Shown: positions 1 to 9,101, numbered from the stretch's first letter. The stretch is 64,000 nucleotides of DNA from Ensifer aridi (GCF_002078505.1 NZ_LUAV01000002.1:331832-395831), one strand, 5' to 3'. Translations and numbers: made by a program. Notes: generated by a model not told the origin, from the sequence alone.

Positions 1-473
1 ACGTTCAACTGGCAGCCGACGAAGACGTTCTTGCCCTCGGAAAGGACCACCTTCTGACCCTTGAGCACGATCGTCTGGTCGGTCAGGTTGACAAGGCCGC
101 TGTCGCCCGTCGCCTGCTGCGTGCCGGAGCTCAGGAACACCTTGTTGCTGACCTCGATCCGATCGATGTCGGCATTGCCGCTGGTGACCGAGCCGCCGCC
201 CGCCTTGTAGAAGACGGTCATGTTGCCGGCCTGAAGCGTCGTCGTGCCCTGCACAACTTTCACGTTGCCGGTAAAGATCGCCTTGCTTTCCGGATCCTTG
301 ATCTCGAGCTTGTCGCTTTCGATTTGGATCGGCTTGTCGTTCGAGAGCTGGATCCCCTGCATGCGGCTGGACGTGGCCTGCGCCGAAGCGGTCGAAGCAA
401 TCAACAAAGCGCCAATTCCGGCAGCGGCCAGAGCGGCGGAAATTCTAAAAAAAACGGCAGGTTTGACCGACAT
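1..473 (-). CDS. lptA: LptA-type LPS transport periplasmic protein (3' end beyond window)
   Basis: This gene runs off the left edge, so only its first 157 codons are visible. The protein starts with a typical signal peptide of about 31 residues ending in TASAQA. An OstA/LptA beta-jellyroll region follows, beginning near 'PIQIESDKLEIKDPESKAIF' and continuing with the repeated pattern TGNVKVVQG and LQAGNMTVFY. LptA family proteins form the periplasmic bridge that carries lipopolysaccharide from the inner to the outer membrane. The gene lies 17 bases downstream of the LptC gene on the same strand, the usual lptC-lptA order in rhizobia, where lptB and rpoN normally follow outside this window. I chose the ATG at 473 because it begins the signal peptide. 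Confidence 0.85.
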   Translation of the reverse strand, partial: MSVKPAVFFRISAALAAAGIGALLIASTASAQATSSRMQGIQLSNDKPIQIESDKLEIKDPESKAIFTGNVKVVQGTTTLQAGNMTVFYKAGGGSVTSGNADIDRIEVSNKVFLSSGTQQATGDSGLVNLTDQTIVLKGQKVVLSEGKNVFVGCQLN

Positions 474-490
474 GGCTGCACCGGGTCCTG

Positions 491-1159
491 TTATTTTGCG
501 TTCTTGCGTATGGCGGTGGGTTCGATATTGACCCTTACCATGCCTTCGAATGTTACAATACGTCCCTTATCTGTCATTCGCAGCTTCTGCGCAACGATCG
601 ATCCGCCCTTCATGCTGATGGCAATCGGCTTTTTCGTTTCCATTTCGCCGGCATTGATATCCAGATAGGCCGACTGGAAGTCGGCATTGACGCCATTATT
701 CATGGAAATAGTGAACGGGGCGTTCATGTCGAGCGTGTTGGCGCCGCGATCGTAGATGCCGCTTGCCGCATCCACGGTCGCGATCAGCGTATCGTTGACC
801 GGCATCTCGGCATGTATCGTCTCGAGCGTGATGATGTTCGGATTGGCGATATCCTGGAGCGCGCGCTCCGCCTTCATCGAATAGCTGATATCCTGCCTGT
901 TGCGGCCGGAGATCGCCGGCTTCTGCATCACGATCTTGCCGTTCTCGATCGTCGCCGTTTCGAGCTGCAAATCTTCGGGAAGGAAGGCACGCACGAAGGA
1001 AACCGCCGCGAAGATCAGCGCGATCGCGCCAGCCGCCACCGGCAGGATGACTTTCAGGCGCTTGACACGCGCCGAGTGCCGCGCGGCCGAAGCGTAGGCA
1101 TCGGCGGAGCTCGTGCCATAGTCGGTAAAGATCCCGGGGGATCGCGCTTCGTTCAGCAT
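491..1159 (-). CDS. lptC: LptC-type LPS export protein
   Basis: The predicted protein has about 222 residues with a basic N-terminus (SARVKRLK) and one membrane-spanning segment, 'VILPVAAGAIALIFAAVSFV'. A periplasmic LptC/YrbK-like beta domain follows. The family anchors LptA to the LptBFG transporter in the inner membrane. An in-frame ATG 60 bases further upstream (1219) would add 20 residues. I prefer the ATG at 1159, starting MLNEARSPG, because conservation-like sequence begins there, but neither start has a good ribosome-binding site. It is followed closely by lptA, with which it is presumably cotranscribed. Confidence 0.8.
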   Translation of the reverse strand: MLNEARSPGIFTDYGTSSADAYASAARHSARVKRLKVILPVAAGAIALIFAAVSFVRAFLPEDLQLETATIENGKIVMQKPAISGRNRQDISYSMKAERALQDIANPNIITLETIHAEMPVNDTLIATVDAASGIYDRGANTLDMNAPFTISMNNGVNADFQSAYLDINAGEMETKKPIAISMKGGSIVAQKLRMTDKGRIVTFEGMVRVNIEPTAIRKNAK

Positions 1160-1488
1160 GCGGGGCCTGTCAGTTTCGTTGGGGCTTCGCGAATCCGAAG
1201 GATCCGCATTTACATACACTGGCGTAAGTCACGGCGAATATGGTTATTTTGTTGCCGCCCGACAATGGAGCGGCAAAACTTTGCATGACGGCGGATGGTA
1301 CCGGCTTCGGCGTGAGCCGCCGCCACGCGCGACTATCTACTGCATGCTTCCTCAAAGTGCTACGGCGAGCCTTCTGCCTCCGAAAGGACGCATGGTGCTG
1401 TTGGTAGGGCTAGCTTGCCGCAGCTCGCGCAGATAGCATGTTTCCCGGGAAACTGACAGGACCGGAACCAAAAAATCGGGAGAAGCTG

Positions 1489-2448
1489 ATGGACGAACTC
1501 GCCATTGTCGACCGTCGCAACTTGCGCAGAAAGCTGAGCTTCTGGCGCTGGGCGGCGGCGGCCATCCTCGCCGCCGGCGGCCTCGCGCTGTTTGTCTTTT
1601 CCGGCTGGAGCGAAGTGACGGAGCGCGCCCGCGATCATGTTGCCCGCGTGACCGTTTCGGGCCTCATCCAGGACGACCGGGAACTGGTGCAGCGGCTGGA
1701 GAGGATCGCCGACAACCCATCCGTCAAGGCCCTGATCGTGACGATATCCTCGCCGGGCGGGACCACCTATGGCGGCGAAATCATTTACAAGGCGATCCGC
1801 AAGGTTGCCGCGAAGAAGCCGGTCGTCTCGAACGTGCGGACGCTTGCCGCCTCCGCCGGTTATCTAATCGCGCTCGCCGGCGATCGGATCGTCGCCGGCG
1901 AGACATCCATCACCGGCTCGATCGGGGTCATCTTCCAGTATCCGCAGGTCAAGGATTTGATGGACAAGCTCGGCGTGTCGCTTGAGTCGATCAAATCGAG
2001 GCCGCTCAAGGCCGAACCGTCTCCGTTTCACCCCCCGAGCCCCGAGGCGAGGGCAATGATCCAGACGATGATCGACGACAGCTACGACTGGTTCGTCGAC
2101 CTCGTGGCCGAGCGACGTAAGCTGCCGCGAGCGGACGCGCTCGCCCTTGCGGACGGCCGCATATTCACCGGGCGCCAGGCGCTCGAGGGCAAGCTTGTCG
2201 ACACGCTTGGCGGCGACGACGAGATCAGGGCCTTTCTGGCCGAGCGCAAAGTATCGAGCGACCTCCCGGTGGTCGATTGGGAGGCGCCGAGCAGCACGTT
2301 ACCCTTCGGCCTCGGAGCGCTCGTCGCCGAATGGGTCAAGGCGTTGGGATATGAAGCTTTTCCGGGCGCGAAGGGCCTCGAAAAAATGGGCCTGGACAAG
2401 TTGTTTCTTGACGGTCTTGTCTCCGTTTGGCAGGTTGATGGGCAGTGA
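1489..2448 (+). CDS. sppA: Signal peptide peptidase SppA (S49 family, short form)
   Basis: This is a membrane-anchored serine protease of 319 residues that cleaves leftover signal peptides. One membrane segment lies at residues 20-39. The S49 fold follows, with the SPGGTTYGG region near 88-96 and the nucleophile motif AASAGY, giving Ser122. The general-base lysine is probably Lys174 in SRPLKAEPSPF. The 52-residue spacing equals that of the Ser147/Lys199 dyad known in Bacillus subtilis SppA. The length fits the short bacterial form with one catalytic domain. An in-frame ATG at 1438 exists, but a GGGAG ribosome-binding site sits just before the ATG at 1489. ihfB follows, an arrangement common in rhizobia. 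Confidence 0.9.
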   Translation: MDELAIVDRRNLRRKLSFWRWAAAAILAAGGLALFVFSGWSEVTERARDHVARVTVSGLIQDDRELVQRLERIADNPSVKALIVTISSPGGTTYGGEIIYKAIRKVAAKKPVVSNVRTLAASAGYLIALAGDRIVAGETSITGSIGVIFQYPQVKDLMDKLGVSLESIKSRPLKAEPSPFHPPSPEARAMIQTMIDDSYDWFVDLVAERRKLPRADALALADGRIFTGRQALEGKLVDTLGGDDEIRAFLAERKVSSDLPVVDWEAPSSTLPFGLGALVAEWVKALGYEAFPGAKGLEKMGLDKLFLDGLVSVWQVDGQ

Positions 2449-2558
2449 GGAAGGTGTGCTGCCCTGCGCCCCTGGGGCCGTAACCGCAGGCCGGCGTCAG
2501 GCGAGACTTCCGAATTCACAAACGCAGACAGAACAAGCAAAAAACCAAGGGGGCGAAA

Positions 2559-2867
2559 GTGATCAAGTCAGAACTGGTGCAGATTGTGGCGGCGCGCAAT
2601 CCGCATCTCTATCACCGCGATGTCGAGAATATCGTCAATGCGGTCCTCGATGAGATCACCGATGCGCTCGCGGCTGGAAACCGGGTTGAACTGCGCGGCT
2701 TCGGCGCCTTCTCGGTCAAGAATCGGCCTTCACGCTCCGGTCGCAACCCGCGAACGGGCGATTCCGTTTTCGTCGAGGAAAAATGGGTGCCGTTTTTCAA
2801 GACCGGCAAGGAACTGCGCGAGCGGCTTAATCCCGGTATGAACGGCAAGAACAACGACGACGATTGA
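2559..2867 (+). CDS. ihfB: Integration host factor beta subunit
   Basis: The 102-residue protein belongs to the HU/IHF family of small DNA-bending proteins. The hallmark region [20 protein letters not shown] carries the DNA-intercalating arm, with Pro in RNPRTG. The N-terminus [20 protein letters not shown] is typical of the beta rather than the alpha subunit. IHF heterodimers bend DNA at promoters (including sigma-54 promoters, relevant in rhizobia) and recombination sites. The start is GTG at 2559, preceded by a good AAGGGGG Shine-Dalgarno sequence at about 2548. It lies 110 bases after sppA and before a LapA-domain gene. The acidic tail NGKNNDDD is dispensable in the family. Confidence 0.93.
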   Translation: MIKSELVQIVAARNPHLYHRDVENIVNAVLDEITDALAAGNRVELRGFGAFSVKNRPSRSGRNPRTGDSVFVEEKWVPFFKTGKELRERLNPGMNGKNNDDD

Positions 2868-3050
2868 CGCGCTGTGCAGCCCTGTAGGAGCACATGGCCT
2901 CCCCGGATGCAGGGCACTCTGCATCTCTTTCAAATCTACGCGTCGTGCTTTGCCGAAATCATCTGAAGCAGACGCGGCAGCGGGATGAGGGCGGAAAATC
3001 GCCTGCGCTTTTCCTCATCCCCCTCTAGTTCTTACGATCGGAGCGGGTGC

Positions 3051-3395
3051 ATGCTCAAGAAAGTGATCAACATCGTCGTCCTTGTGCCGCTGGGCATCAT
3101 CCTCGTCCTCTTGAGCGTTGCCAATCGCCAGACGGTGACATTCGCGCTCAATCCCTTCAACACTGCCGACCGCGTACTTTCGGTCTCGGCACCCTTCTTC
3201 GTCTTCCTGTTTCTCGCCGTCATTCTCGGCCTCGTTCTCGGGGCTGCGGCGACTTGGTTCGCCCAAGGAAAATATCGCCGTCGCGCACGCAACGAGGCCA
3301 GCGAGGCGCTGAAGTGGCATCGCGAGGCCGAAAAGCAGCGCAGCCAGGCAGAGAAGCTGGCGGCGCAGGCGAGCCTGCCGTCACCGCAGAACTGA
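3051..3395 (+). CDS. LapA-domain (DUF1049) inner membrane protein
   Basis: The 114-residue protein has two hydrophobic segments, at about residues 5-20 and 40-65, followed by a basic, Gln/Glu-rich cytoplasmic coiled-coil tail (KWHREAEKQRSQAEKLAAQA). This is the layout of LapA/YciS proteins, which in enterobacteria assist lipopolysaccharide assembly regulation. Whether it does this here is inference. I chose the ATG at 3051 because GGAGCGGG stands just upstream. An upstream in-frame ATG at 2985 would add residues without family character. It follows ihfB in the same direction, and its stop lies only 9 bases from the stop of the convergent CoxG-like gene. Confidence 0.8.
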   Translation: MLKKVINIVVLVPLGIILVLLSVANRQTVTFALNPFNTADRVLSVSAPFFVFLFLAVILGLVLGAAATWFAQGKYRRRARNEASEALKWHREAEKQRSQAEKLAAQASLPSPQN

Positions 3396-3404
3396 AGGGG
3401 CGCC

Positions 3405-3863
3405 TCAGCTCGCCGCTTCAGCCGCGCCGCTGACGATGAGATTAAAATCCGCGAAGAATTGCTGGGCGAGCTTGCGCGCGGTCGAATCGATCAGGCGCGA
3501 ACCGAGCTGGGCCAGCTTGCCACCGACTTCGGCCTTGACGTCGTAACGCAGCACCGTTTCGTCGCCCTCCTCGGAAAGCGTGACGTCCGCGCCGCCCTTG
3601 GCGAAACCGGCGATTCCGCCCTTTCCCTCGCCCGATATCGTGTAACTCGCAGGCGGGCTCAGATTGGAGAGGGTGACGCTGCCGTTGAACGTCGCAGAGA
3701 CCGGGCCGATCTTGACCTTGACGACCGCGGCGAGCTCCGTCGGCGATCTCATCTCGAGAGACTGGCAACCCGGAATGCATCGCCGCAGAATGTCCGGGTC
3801 GTTCAAGCATTGCCACACCGCATCGCGGCCGGCCGCGATGCGTTCCTCGCCGTTCATCTCCAT
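3405..3863 (-). CDS. CoxG-like SRPBCC (START-like) protein
   Basis: The 152-residue protein starts MEMNGEERIAAGRDAVWQCL and contains the CoxG/carbon-monoxide-dehydrogenase subunit G core: NDPDILRRCIPGCQSLE, then VKIGPVSATFNGSV and a C-terminal amphipathic helix (DSTARKLAQQFFADFN). CoxG proteins recruit or help mature molybdenum hydroxylases at the membrane. Here no CO-dehydrogenase genes lie nearby, so the substrate and partner are unknown. Start chosen at the ATG at 3863, preceded by GGGAGG on the coding strand. A longer frame to 4040 lacks any domain signature. Confidence 0.8.
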   Translation of the reverse strand: MEMNGEERIAAGRDAVWQCLNDPDILRRCIPGCQSLEMRSPTELAAVVKVKIGPVSATFNGSVTLSNLSPPASYTISGEGKGGIAGFAKGGADVTLSEEGDETVLRYDVKAEVGGKLAQLGSRLIDSTARKLAQQFFADFNLIVSGAAEAAS

Positions 3864-3958
3864 GCCGTTTCCTCCCGTCCGCTCCTCGCCGCAATCTTCG
3901 CAAACCGGAAACGGCTTTGCCAAGAGCGTCGGCGGTGCTATTTGCACGCTTGAGCATG

Positions 3959-3983
3959 GTACGCGTCGAATCCGGACGCGTGA
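3959..3983. repeat. Short hairpin in the 187-base gap before the methyltransferase gene
   Basis: ACGCGTC and GGACGCGT form a 7-8 base-pair stem around GAATCC. It looks like the first hairpin of the two-hairpin repeat seen four times elsewhere in this window, but the second half is missing. The stretch 3864-4050 otherwise shows no gene. Confidence 0.35.
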
Positions 3984-4050
3984 AGGCGCAGTTGCACGGT
4001 TCAGGAGTGCACACGCTCGGTTGGTTTGAGCAAAATCCAAGGGTCAGCGC

Positions 4051-5205
4051 GTGAAGGAAAAAGATCGGCGATCGAAAAACGCCTCCGTCACAACGGCAAA
4101 AGGCCGAGGCGCGGAGGCACGCGGCGGCCGTCAGGAGCTGCGGCATCCGCCGTCAAAGGGTGCCGGGCCAAGAGGCAAGGCCGGCGGACCGCCACCCCCG
4201 AAAACACTTCCGCGGAAGGCGGTGGCGCAGGAGACCGGGCGGCCGTCCACGCAGGAGAGCGCATCCGTGCGCCGCATCGAGCTCAGAACCGGCGAGAAAC
4301 CGGCCGAGAGAGTGCCGCTGATCCTGGAGACTGCGGCAACCGCCGGCTATCATCTGATCGACAGCGGCGACGGCGAGAAGCTGGAGCAGTACGGCCCTTA
4401 CCGCATCGTCCGGCCCGAGGCCCAGGCGCTATGGCCGAAGGCCCTGCCGGCATCGGTTTGGGACAAGGCCGACGCCGTCTTCACCGGCGATACCGACGAG
4501 GACGGCATGGGGCGGTGGCGCTTCCCGCGCGAGGTGCTCGGCGAGACCTGGCCGATGCAGCTCCTCGACGCGGACTTCCTCGGTCGTTTCACCTCCTTTC
4601 GCCATGTCGGCGTCTTTCCTGAGCAGCTCGCCCATTGGTCGTGGATGAAGGATGAGGTGGAGGCCGGCCGACCGCTGAAGGTCCTCAATCTGTTCGGATA
4701 TACCGGCGTCGCCTCGCTGATCGCTGCCAAGGCGGGCGCAGAGGTAACCCATGTGGACGCGTCCAAGAAGGCGATCGGTTGGGCGCGCGAAAACCAGGCA
4801 CTGGCGCGCGCCGAAAAACTGCCAATCCGCTGGATCTGCGACGACGCGATGAAATTCATCCAGCGCGAGGAGCGGCGCGGCAGCCGCTACGATATCATTC
4901 TGACCGACCCGCCCAAGTTCGGCCGCGGCCCGAATGGCGAGGTCTGGCAGCTCTTCGACCACCTGCCGGCGATGCTGGACATCTGTCGCGAGATCCTGAC
5001 GCTTGAAGCGCGGGGTCTCGTGCTGACGGCCTATTCCATCCGGGCAAGCTTCTACTCGATCCACGAACTCATGCGCGAGACGATGCGCGGGCGTGGCGGC
5101 CGGGTGGAATCGGGCGAGCTCATTATCCGTGAGGGCGGTCTCGATGGCTCCACGCCGGGCCGGGCGCTCTCCACCTCACTCTTCAGCCGCTGGGTACCGA
5201 AATGA
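4051..5205 (+). CDS. SAM-dependent methyltransferase, RlmI/RlmK-like (COG1092)
   Basis: The protein is 384 residues long if translation starts at the GTG at 4051. The first ~75 residues are basic, Gly/Pro/Lys-rich and probably disordered. The Rossmann methyltransferase core shows motif I in VLNLFGYTGVASLIAAKAGA (about residues 213-232), an acidic residue in VTHVDASKKA, and motif IV ILTDPPKFGRG. These features match the RlmI/RlmK-type rRNA methyltransferases. The precise rRNA base is not deducible. A GTG at 4267 (VRRIELRTG) could be an alternative start that removes most of the low-complexity region. The last codons overlap the next RNA methyltransferase gene by four bases, so the two are translationally coupled. 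Confidence 0.8.
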   Translation: MKEKDRRSKNASVTTAKGRGAEARGGRQELRHPPSKGAGPRGKAGGPPPPKTLPRKAVAQETGRPSTQESASVRRIELRTGEKPAERVPLILETAATAGYHLIDSGDGEKLEQYGPYRIVRPEAQALWPKALPASVWDKADAVFTGDTDEDGMGRWRFPREVLGETWPMQLLDADFLGRFTSFRHVGVFPEQLAHWSWMKDEVEAGRPLKVLNLFGYTGVASLIAAKAGAEVTHVDASKKAIGWARENQALARAEKLPIRWICDDAMKFIQREERRGSRYDIILTDPPKFGRGPNGEVWQLFDHLPAMLDICREILTLEARGLVLTAYSIRASFYSIHELMRETMRGRGGRVESGELIIREGGLDGSTPGRALSTSLFSRWVPK

Positions 5206-6059
5206 CGCATGAGAGAAACGATCACGGCACGCCGCGCGTCGGCCAGGTGAAGGATGTCACCAGTCTCACCAATCCGATCATCAAGGATATCCGCGCGCTC
5301 GCCCAGAAGAAGCATCGGGACGATACGCGTTCCTTCATGGCGGAAGGCCTGAAGCTCGTCATCGACGCGCTCGATCTCGGCTGGAGGATCAAGACGCTCG
5401 TCTATGCCCAGGCGGCGAAGGGCAAGCCCCAGGTCGAGCAGGTGGCGGCGAGGACCGTAGCCAAGGGCGGGCTCGTGCTTGAGGTGAGCGAGAAGGTGAT
5501 CTCGACGGTCACCCGGCGCGACAATCCGCAGATGGTCGTCGGCATCTTCGAACAACGCTACCGGGTGCTCAAGGACATCCGCCCGCAGGAGGGCGAGACC
5601 TATGTGGCGCTCGACCGCGTGCGCGATCCCGGCAATCTCGGCACGATCATCCGCACGGCTGACGCGGCCGGCGCTTCCGGCATCATCCTTGTCGGCGAGA
5701 CCACCGATCCCTTTTCGCTCGAGTCGGTACGCGCGACCATGGGCTCGGTTTTCGCCGTGCCGATCGCGCGGGCGAGCGCGGAGGATTTCATCGCATGGCA
5801 GAGAGCCGCCGGCGTTCGGGTCGTGGCGACTCATTTGGCGGGCTCTGTCGACTATCGGACGATCGACTACAAGTCGAAGCCGGTCGTGCTCTTGATGGGC
5901 AACGAGCAGGCGGGCCTTCCGGTGGAGCTCGCGCGCGAGGCGGGCGCGCTCGCGCGCATCCCGCAGGCGGGACGCGCCGACTCGCTCAACCTCGCCATCG
6001 CCACCGGCATCATGCTGTTCGAGGCGCGGCGTCATCTTCTGTCTCTGGATGCCGGCTGA
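5202..6059 (+). CDS. TrmH/SpoU-family RNA 2'-O-methyltransferase
   Basis: The 285-residue protein has an N-terminal substrate-binding domain (SpoU_sub_bind, about residues 20-100) and a C-terminal SPOUT knot domain. All three SpoU motifs are visible: [19 protein letters not shown] near residue 140, [13 protein letters not shown] near 228, and [20 protein letters not shown] near 255. The family methylates ribose 2'-OH of rRNA or tRNA; the target here cannot be named from sequence. The ATGA overlap with the upstream methyltransferase and the TGATG overlap with lspA indicate one operon. Confidence 0.87.
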   Translation: MTHERNDHGTPRVGQVKDVTSLTNPIIKDIRALAQKKHRDDTRSFMAEGLKLVIDALDLGWRIKTLVYAQAAKGKPQVEQVAARTVAKGGLVLEVSEKVISTVTRRDNPQMVVGIFEQRYRVLKDIRPQEGETYVALDRVRDPGNLGTIIRTADAAGASGIILVGETTDPFSLESVRATMGSVFAVPIARASAEDFIAWQRAAGVRVVATHLAGSVDYRTIDYKSKPVVLLMGNEQAGLPVELAREAGALARIPQAGRADSLNLAIATGIMLFEARRHLLSLDAG

Positions 6060-6559
6060 TGATTGAAAGCAAGACCCTGTTCTCGCGGCCGCTGCCGATC
6101 GCGATCTTCATCCTCGTCGCGCTCGCTTCCGACCAGCTCCTCAAGTACCTGGTGGAAGCCTTCCTGCCGTTCCAGGAGGCGGTGCCGGTCATTCCGATGC
6201 TCGCCCTCTACCGGACCTATAATTACGGCGTCGCCTTCTCGATGCTCTCCGGAATGGAGGGCTGGTTCATCGTCGGCATCCGGCTGGCCGTCGTCGCCTT
6301 CGTCCTCTGGCTGTGGCGCCGCACGCCGAAGGATCGCTTCTTCGCTCATCTCGGCTATGCCATGATCATCGCCGGCGCGCTCGGCAATCTCGTCGACCGG
6401 CTGCTCTTCGGCTACGTCATCGACTATATCCTGTTCCATACCGCCACATGGTCCTTCGCGGTCTTCAACCTGGCGGACAGCTTCATCACGGTCGGAGCGG
6501 GCGCAATCATCCTCGACGAGCTGCAGCAGGCGAAAAAGGCGCGATCGCTAAAACTTTAG
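6059..6559 (+). CDS. lspA: Lipoprotein signal peptidase (signal peptidase II)
   Basis: The 166-residue polytopic inner-membrane protein shows the LspA signature: SDQLLKY near residue 24, NYGVAFSML near 55, and the catalytic aspartates in ALGNLVDR (Asp113) and FNLADSFI (Asp140). It cleaves the signal peptide of prolipoproteins after lipid modification. The last step, N-acylation by Lnt, is encoded at 30.8 kb in this window. Its ATG overlaps the stop of the RNA methyltransferase gene (TGATG). Four transmembrane segments are evident. Confidence 0.95.
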   Translation: MIESKTLFSRPLPIAIFILVALASDQLLKYLVEAFLPFQEAVPVIPMLALYRTYNYGVAFSMLSGMEGWFIVGIRLAVVAFVLWLWRRTPKDRFFAHLGYAMIIAGALGNLVDRLLFGYVIDYILFHTATWSFAVFNLADSFITVGAGAIILDELQQAKKARSLKL

Positions 6560-6606
6560 AAATGCGCTGAAGGCATTCGGAACGCTCGCCATGCTAGCCC
6601 AAGGGC

Positions 6607-8892
6607 ATGAGCGACCCGTCACGAATTCAGCAATCGATAGCGACGGGCGGGGGCACGGCTCCCCGCGCAAGAGAGCGTGCGCCCGCCGCTTTGATGCGGA
6701 ACGCCGCCGCGCTCCTGCCGCTGCGCCTTTCGGCGACCGGCACCATTCCATGCCCTTCCGTTATCCGGACCGCCTTTGCCCTTGTGAGCATCATCGCGGC
6801 AACGTTGGTCCTTGCCATCGGCGCAAGCGCCGGCATCCATCTGCTGCCGGCGCTCGTCGCCGTCGGTGGCCTTGCCGGGGCGTTCCTGCTTTTTGCCGAG
6901 GATAGGGGGCCGCCGGCGCCGAAGCGGGCAAAGAGGGACGAAGACGCGCATGACGCGGCGTGGCAGTGCTCGGAAACTGCGGCGCTGTTTTCGACCATCC
7001 ATGACGCGCTGGGCGATCTCGCCATCGTCCGCGACATGGACGGCAGGATCGTCGAGGCCAACGGCATCTTTCGGCAAGTCAGCGGCCGTGCCGACGCCAG
7101 AGGATCGACCTGCGCCGAGCTGGGATTGCGCTTCGAACCGGGGTCGCGTCCCGACCGCTATCTCGTGCGCATCGCGACGCCCTCGGGCACCCGCCTTTAC
7201 GATTGGCACGATGTGGTGGTGCGCGAGCCGATACGCGGCCGGCTGATGCGTCACAGCATCGCCCGCGACATCACCGAGGAGGCATTGGCTGCGAGCCAGA
7301 GGGAGGAGGCGCGCCGCCGCGCGGAGGAGGCAAGCAGGGCGAAATCGCGCCTGCTCGCGACCGTCAGCCACGAGATCCGCACGCCGCTCTCCGGCATCCT
7401 CGGCATGAGCCGCCTGCTTGCCGAGACGCGACTGTCCAGCGAGCAAGAGAATTATCTCGCCGGCATGCAGCAGTCCGGCCACGCGCTGGTGCAACTCGTC
7501 GAGGATCTGATCGACTTTTCGTCGCTCTCGGCCGGACGATTCCTGTTGCACCCCTCGCCTCAGGACTTGCGCCAGGTGATCGAGAACGTCGTGGAAATGC
7601 TGTCTCCCCGCGCGCACGAGAAGGGCATCGAAATCGGCGCGACGGTTGCCGCGGACGTGCCCTCGCTGATGGCCTTCGATGCGGCGCGCCTTCGCCAGGT
7701 GCTGTTCAACGTAATCGGCAATGCGGTCAAATTCACGGAAGCGGGCGGCGTTCTTGTCGCCGCCGATATCGGCAAGGGCTTCGTGTGCATCCGCATCGAC
7801 GACAGCGGCCCGGGTATGTCCGCCGACGAACTCGCCCGCGTCTTCGAGGAGTTTGAGCAGGCCGGCGACGACGCTCAGCGCGCCAAGGGTACTGGCCTCG
7901 GGCTCGCGATATCGCGCCGGATCATGGAGGCCTTCGGCGGCAGTCTGACGGCTTCGAGCGTCGCCGGAACAGGAAGCCGTTTCGAGGTCCGCTTTCCGCT
8001 GGAGGGGGCCGATCTCTCCTCTGCTCCGTCACGTGACCGGGTGCTTTCGGGCGCGGACGTGCTTGTTCTCGCGCCGGATGGCCCAGCCTCCGTCGCGCTT
8101 GCCGCGACCATCGAGACGCTCGGCGGCCGATGCCATCGGGCGACGACGGTCGCCGTCGCCCGGGGCGTGATCGCGCGTGCGGCGACCGATCGTCTGCCGC
8201 TGACGGATATCATCGTCGACCACCGCTACGCGGGCGAGTTTCGGGAGCTTCTCGCATCGGAGCCAGCGACGGGAGGCCTCCGCTTGCGCAGGACCTGTCT
8301 CATCAGCCCCGAGGAGCGCGCAAACCATCCCGTCAGCCGAATGGGGGGCTACGAGGCCTGGTTGATCCGGCCCTTGCGCGAGAAGTCGTTGGTCGAGGTG
8401 CTGCTCGGCCGCCGGCGTGGCATCGAGAAACGCGACGCGATCAACGACAACGGGCCGGTGCTGCGGGATGTGCCGGCTGCTGCTTCCGCCTCCTCGAAAG
8501 CGGCTCCCGGCATCCTGCTTGCGGAGGACGACCCGGTCAATGCGCTCGTTTTGCGCACGGTCCTCGAACGCGCCGGCCATGCCGTCGATCACGTCGAGGA
8601 CTTTGCGGCCCTCGAGACTGCGCTTCGTGGCGACGCCACCGGCGCGCCGCCCGCCCTCATCGTCACAGACCTCAACATGCCGGGCGGCGACGGTTTCGCC
8701 ATGCTCGGGCGCCTTCGCGAAATGGAGGCGATCGGCCAGCGACGGCGCGTACCGGTCGTTGTCCTGACCTCGGACGTCCGCGGCGACCTGCATCAGCGCC
8801 TCATCGCCGCCGGCGCGGACGCGGTGCTCGCCAAGCCCGCCGAACCGGCGCGGCTCCTTGCGGAAGTCGCTCGCTTCATTGAAGCGCGGTGA
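6607..8892 (+). CDS. Hybrid sensor histidine kinase with degenerate and intact receiver domains
   Basis: This 761-residue protein has two adjacent membrane segments (about 52-72 and 76-97) with almost no periplasmic loop, then a PAS-like domain (about 125-225) and a short coiled coil. The HisKA domain has the H-box SHEIRTPLSG with His255. The HATPase domain has NVIGNAVKF, DDSGPGM and GTGLGLAIS. A receiver-like domain follows (about 500-620) with a poor acidic pocket and Arg in place of the usual Lys. The C-terminal receiver (about 637-755) has LAEDD, phosphoacceptor VTDLNMPGGD and the KPAEP lysine. The absence of a periplasmic sensor suggests a cytoplasmic or membrane signal. No cognate regulator is adjacent. 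It begins 47 bases after lspA, perhaps in the same transcript, and lies before olsB. Confidence 0.88.
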   Translation: MSDPSRIQQSIATGGGTAPRARERAPAALMRNAAALLPLRLSATGTIPCPSVIRTAFALVSIIAATLVLAIGASAGIHLLPALVAVGGLAGAFLLFAEDRGPPAPKRAKRDEDAHDAAWQCSETAALFSTIHDALGDLAIVRDMDGRIVEANGIFRQVSGRADARGSTCAELGLRFEPGSRPDRYLVRIATPSGTRLYDWHDVVVREPIRGRLMRHSIARDITEEALAASQREEARRRAEEASRAKSRLLATVSHEIRTPLSGILGMSRLLAETRLSSEQENYLAGMQQSGHALVQLVEDLIDFSSLSAGRFLLHPSPQDLRQVIENVVEMLSPRAHEKGIEIGATVAADVPSLMAFDAARLRQVLFNVIGNAVKFTEAGGVLVAADIGKGFVCIRIDDSGPGMSADELARVFEEFEQAGDDAQRAKGTGLGLAISRRIMEAFGGSLTASSVAGTGSRFEVRFPLEGADLSSAPSRDRVLSGADVLVLAPDGPASVALAATIETLGGRCHRATTVAVARGVIARAATDRLPLTDIIVDHRYAGEFRELLASEPATGGLRLRRTCLISPEERANHPVSRMGGYEAWLIRPLREKSLVEVLLGRRRGIEKRDAINDNGPVLRDVPAAASASSKAAPGILLAEDDPVNALVLRTVLERAGHAVDHVEDFAALETALRGDATGAPPALIVTDLNMPGGDGFAMLGRLREMEAIGQRRRVPVVVLTSDVRGDLHQRLIAAGADAVLAKPAEPARLLAEVARFIEAR

Positions 8893-8959
8893 GAAAAACG
8901 CGAGCGGTCCCCCCACACTCCCGCATCTCAACGGCTTGGATCAGGCTTACGCTTGATGG

Positions 8960-8989
8960 TTGTAATATAGATTAACAGCAGCTTATAAT
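8960..8989 (+). promoter_or_regulatory. Candidate sigma-70 promoter for olsB
   Basis: TTGTAA at 8960-8965 and a perfect TATAAT at 8984-8989 are separated by 18 bases in the 209-base gap before olsB. This would give a leader of about 105 bases. It is judged only by resemblance to the consensus. I looked for a tandem phosphate-box and did not find a convincing one. Confidence 0.4.
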
Positions 8990-9101
8990 GGCGCACAACC
9001 AGCATCGCGCCGTACCGGGGTTGCATAGTCTGTTCGTGTCACTATCTTGTTGCAGAAACGTGGTCTAAGCCCGGCAGGAAAGCGATTCGGGATGACACGG
9101 T

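Noticed and set aside
2868..3050. Repeat-like sequence between ihfB and the LapA-domain gene
   Set aside because: TTCAAATCTACGCGTCGTGC recalls rhizobial intergenic repeats, but no stem could be drawn convincingly.
8893..9101. Possible PhoB box before olsB
   Set aside because: GTGTCAC and GTTCG-like bits occur near 9030-9045, but there are no two seven-base repeats at 11-base spacing.
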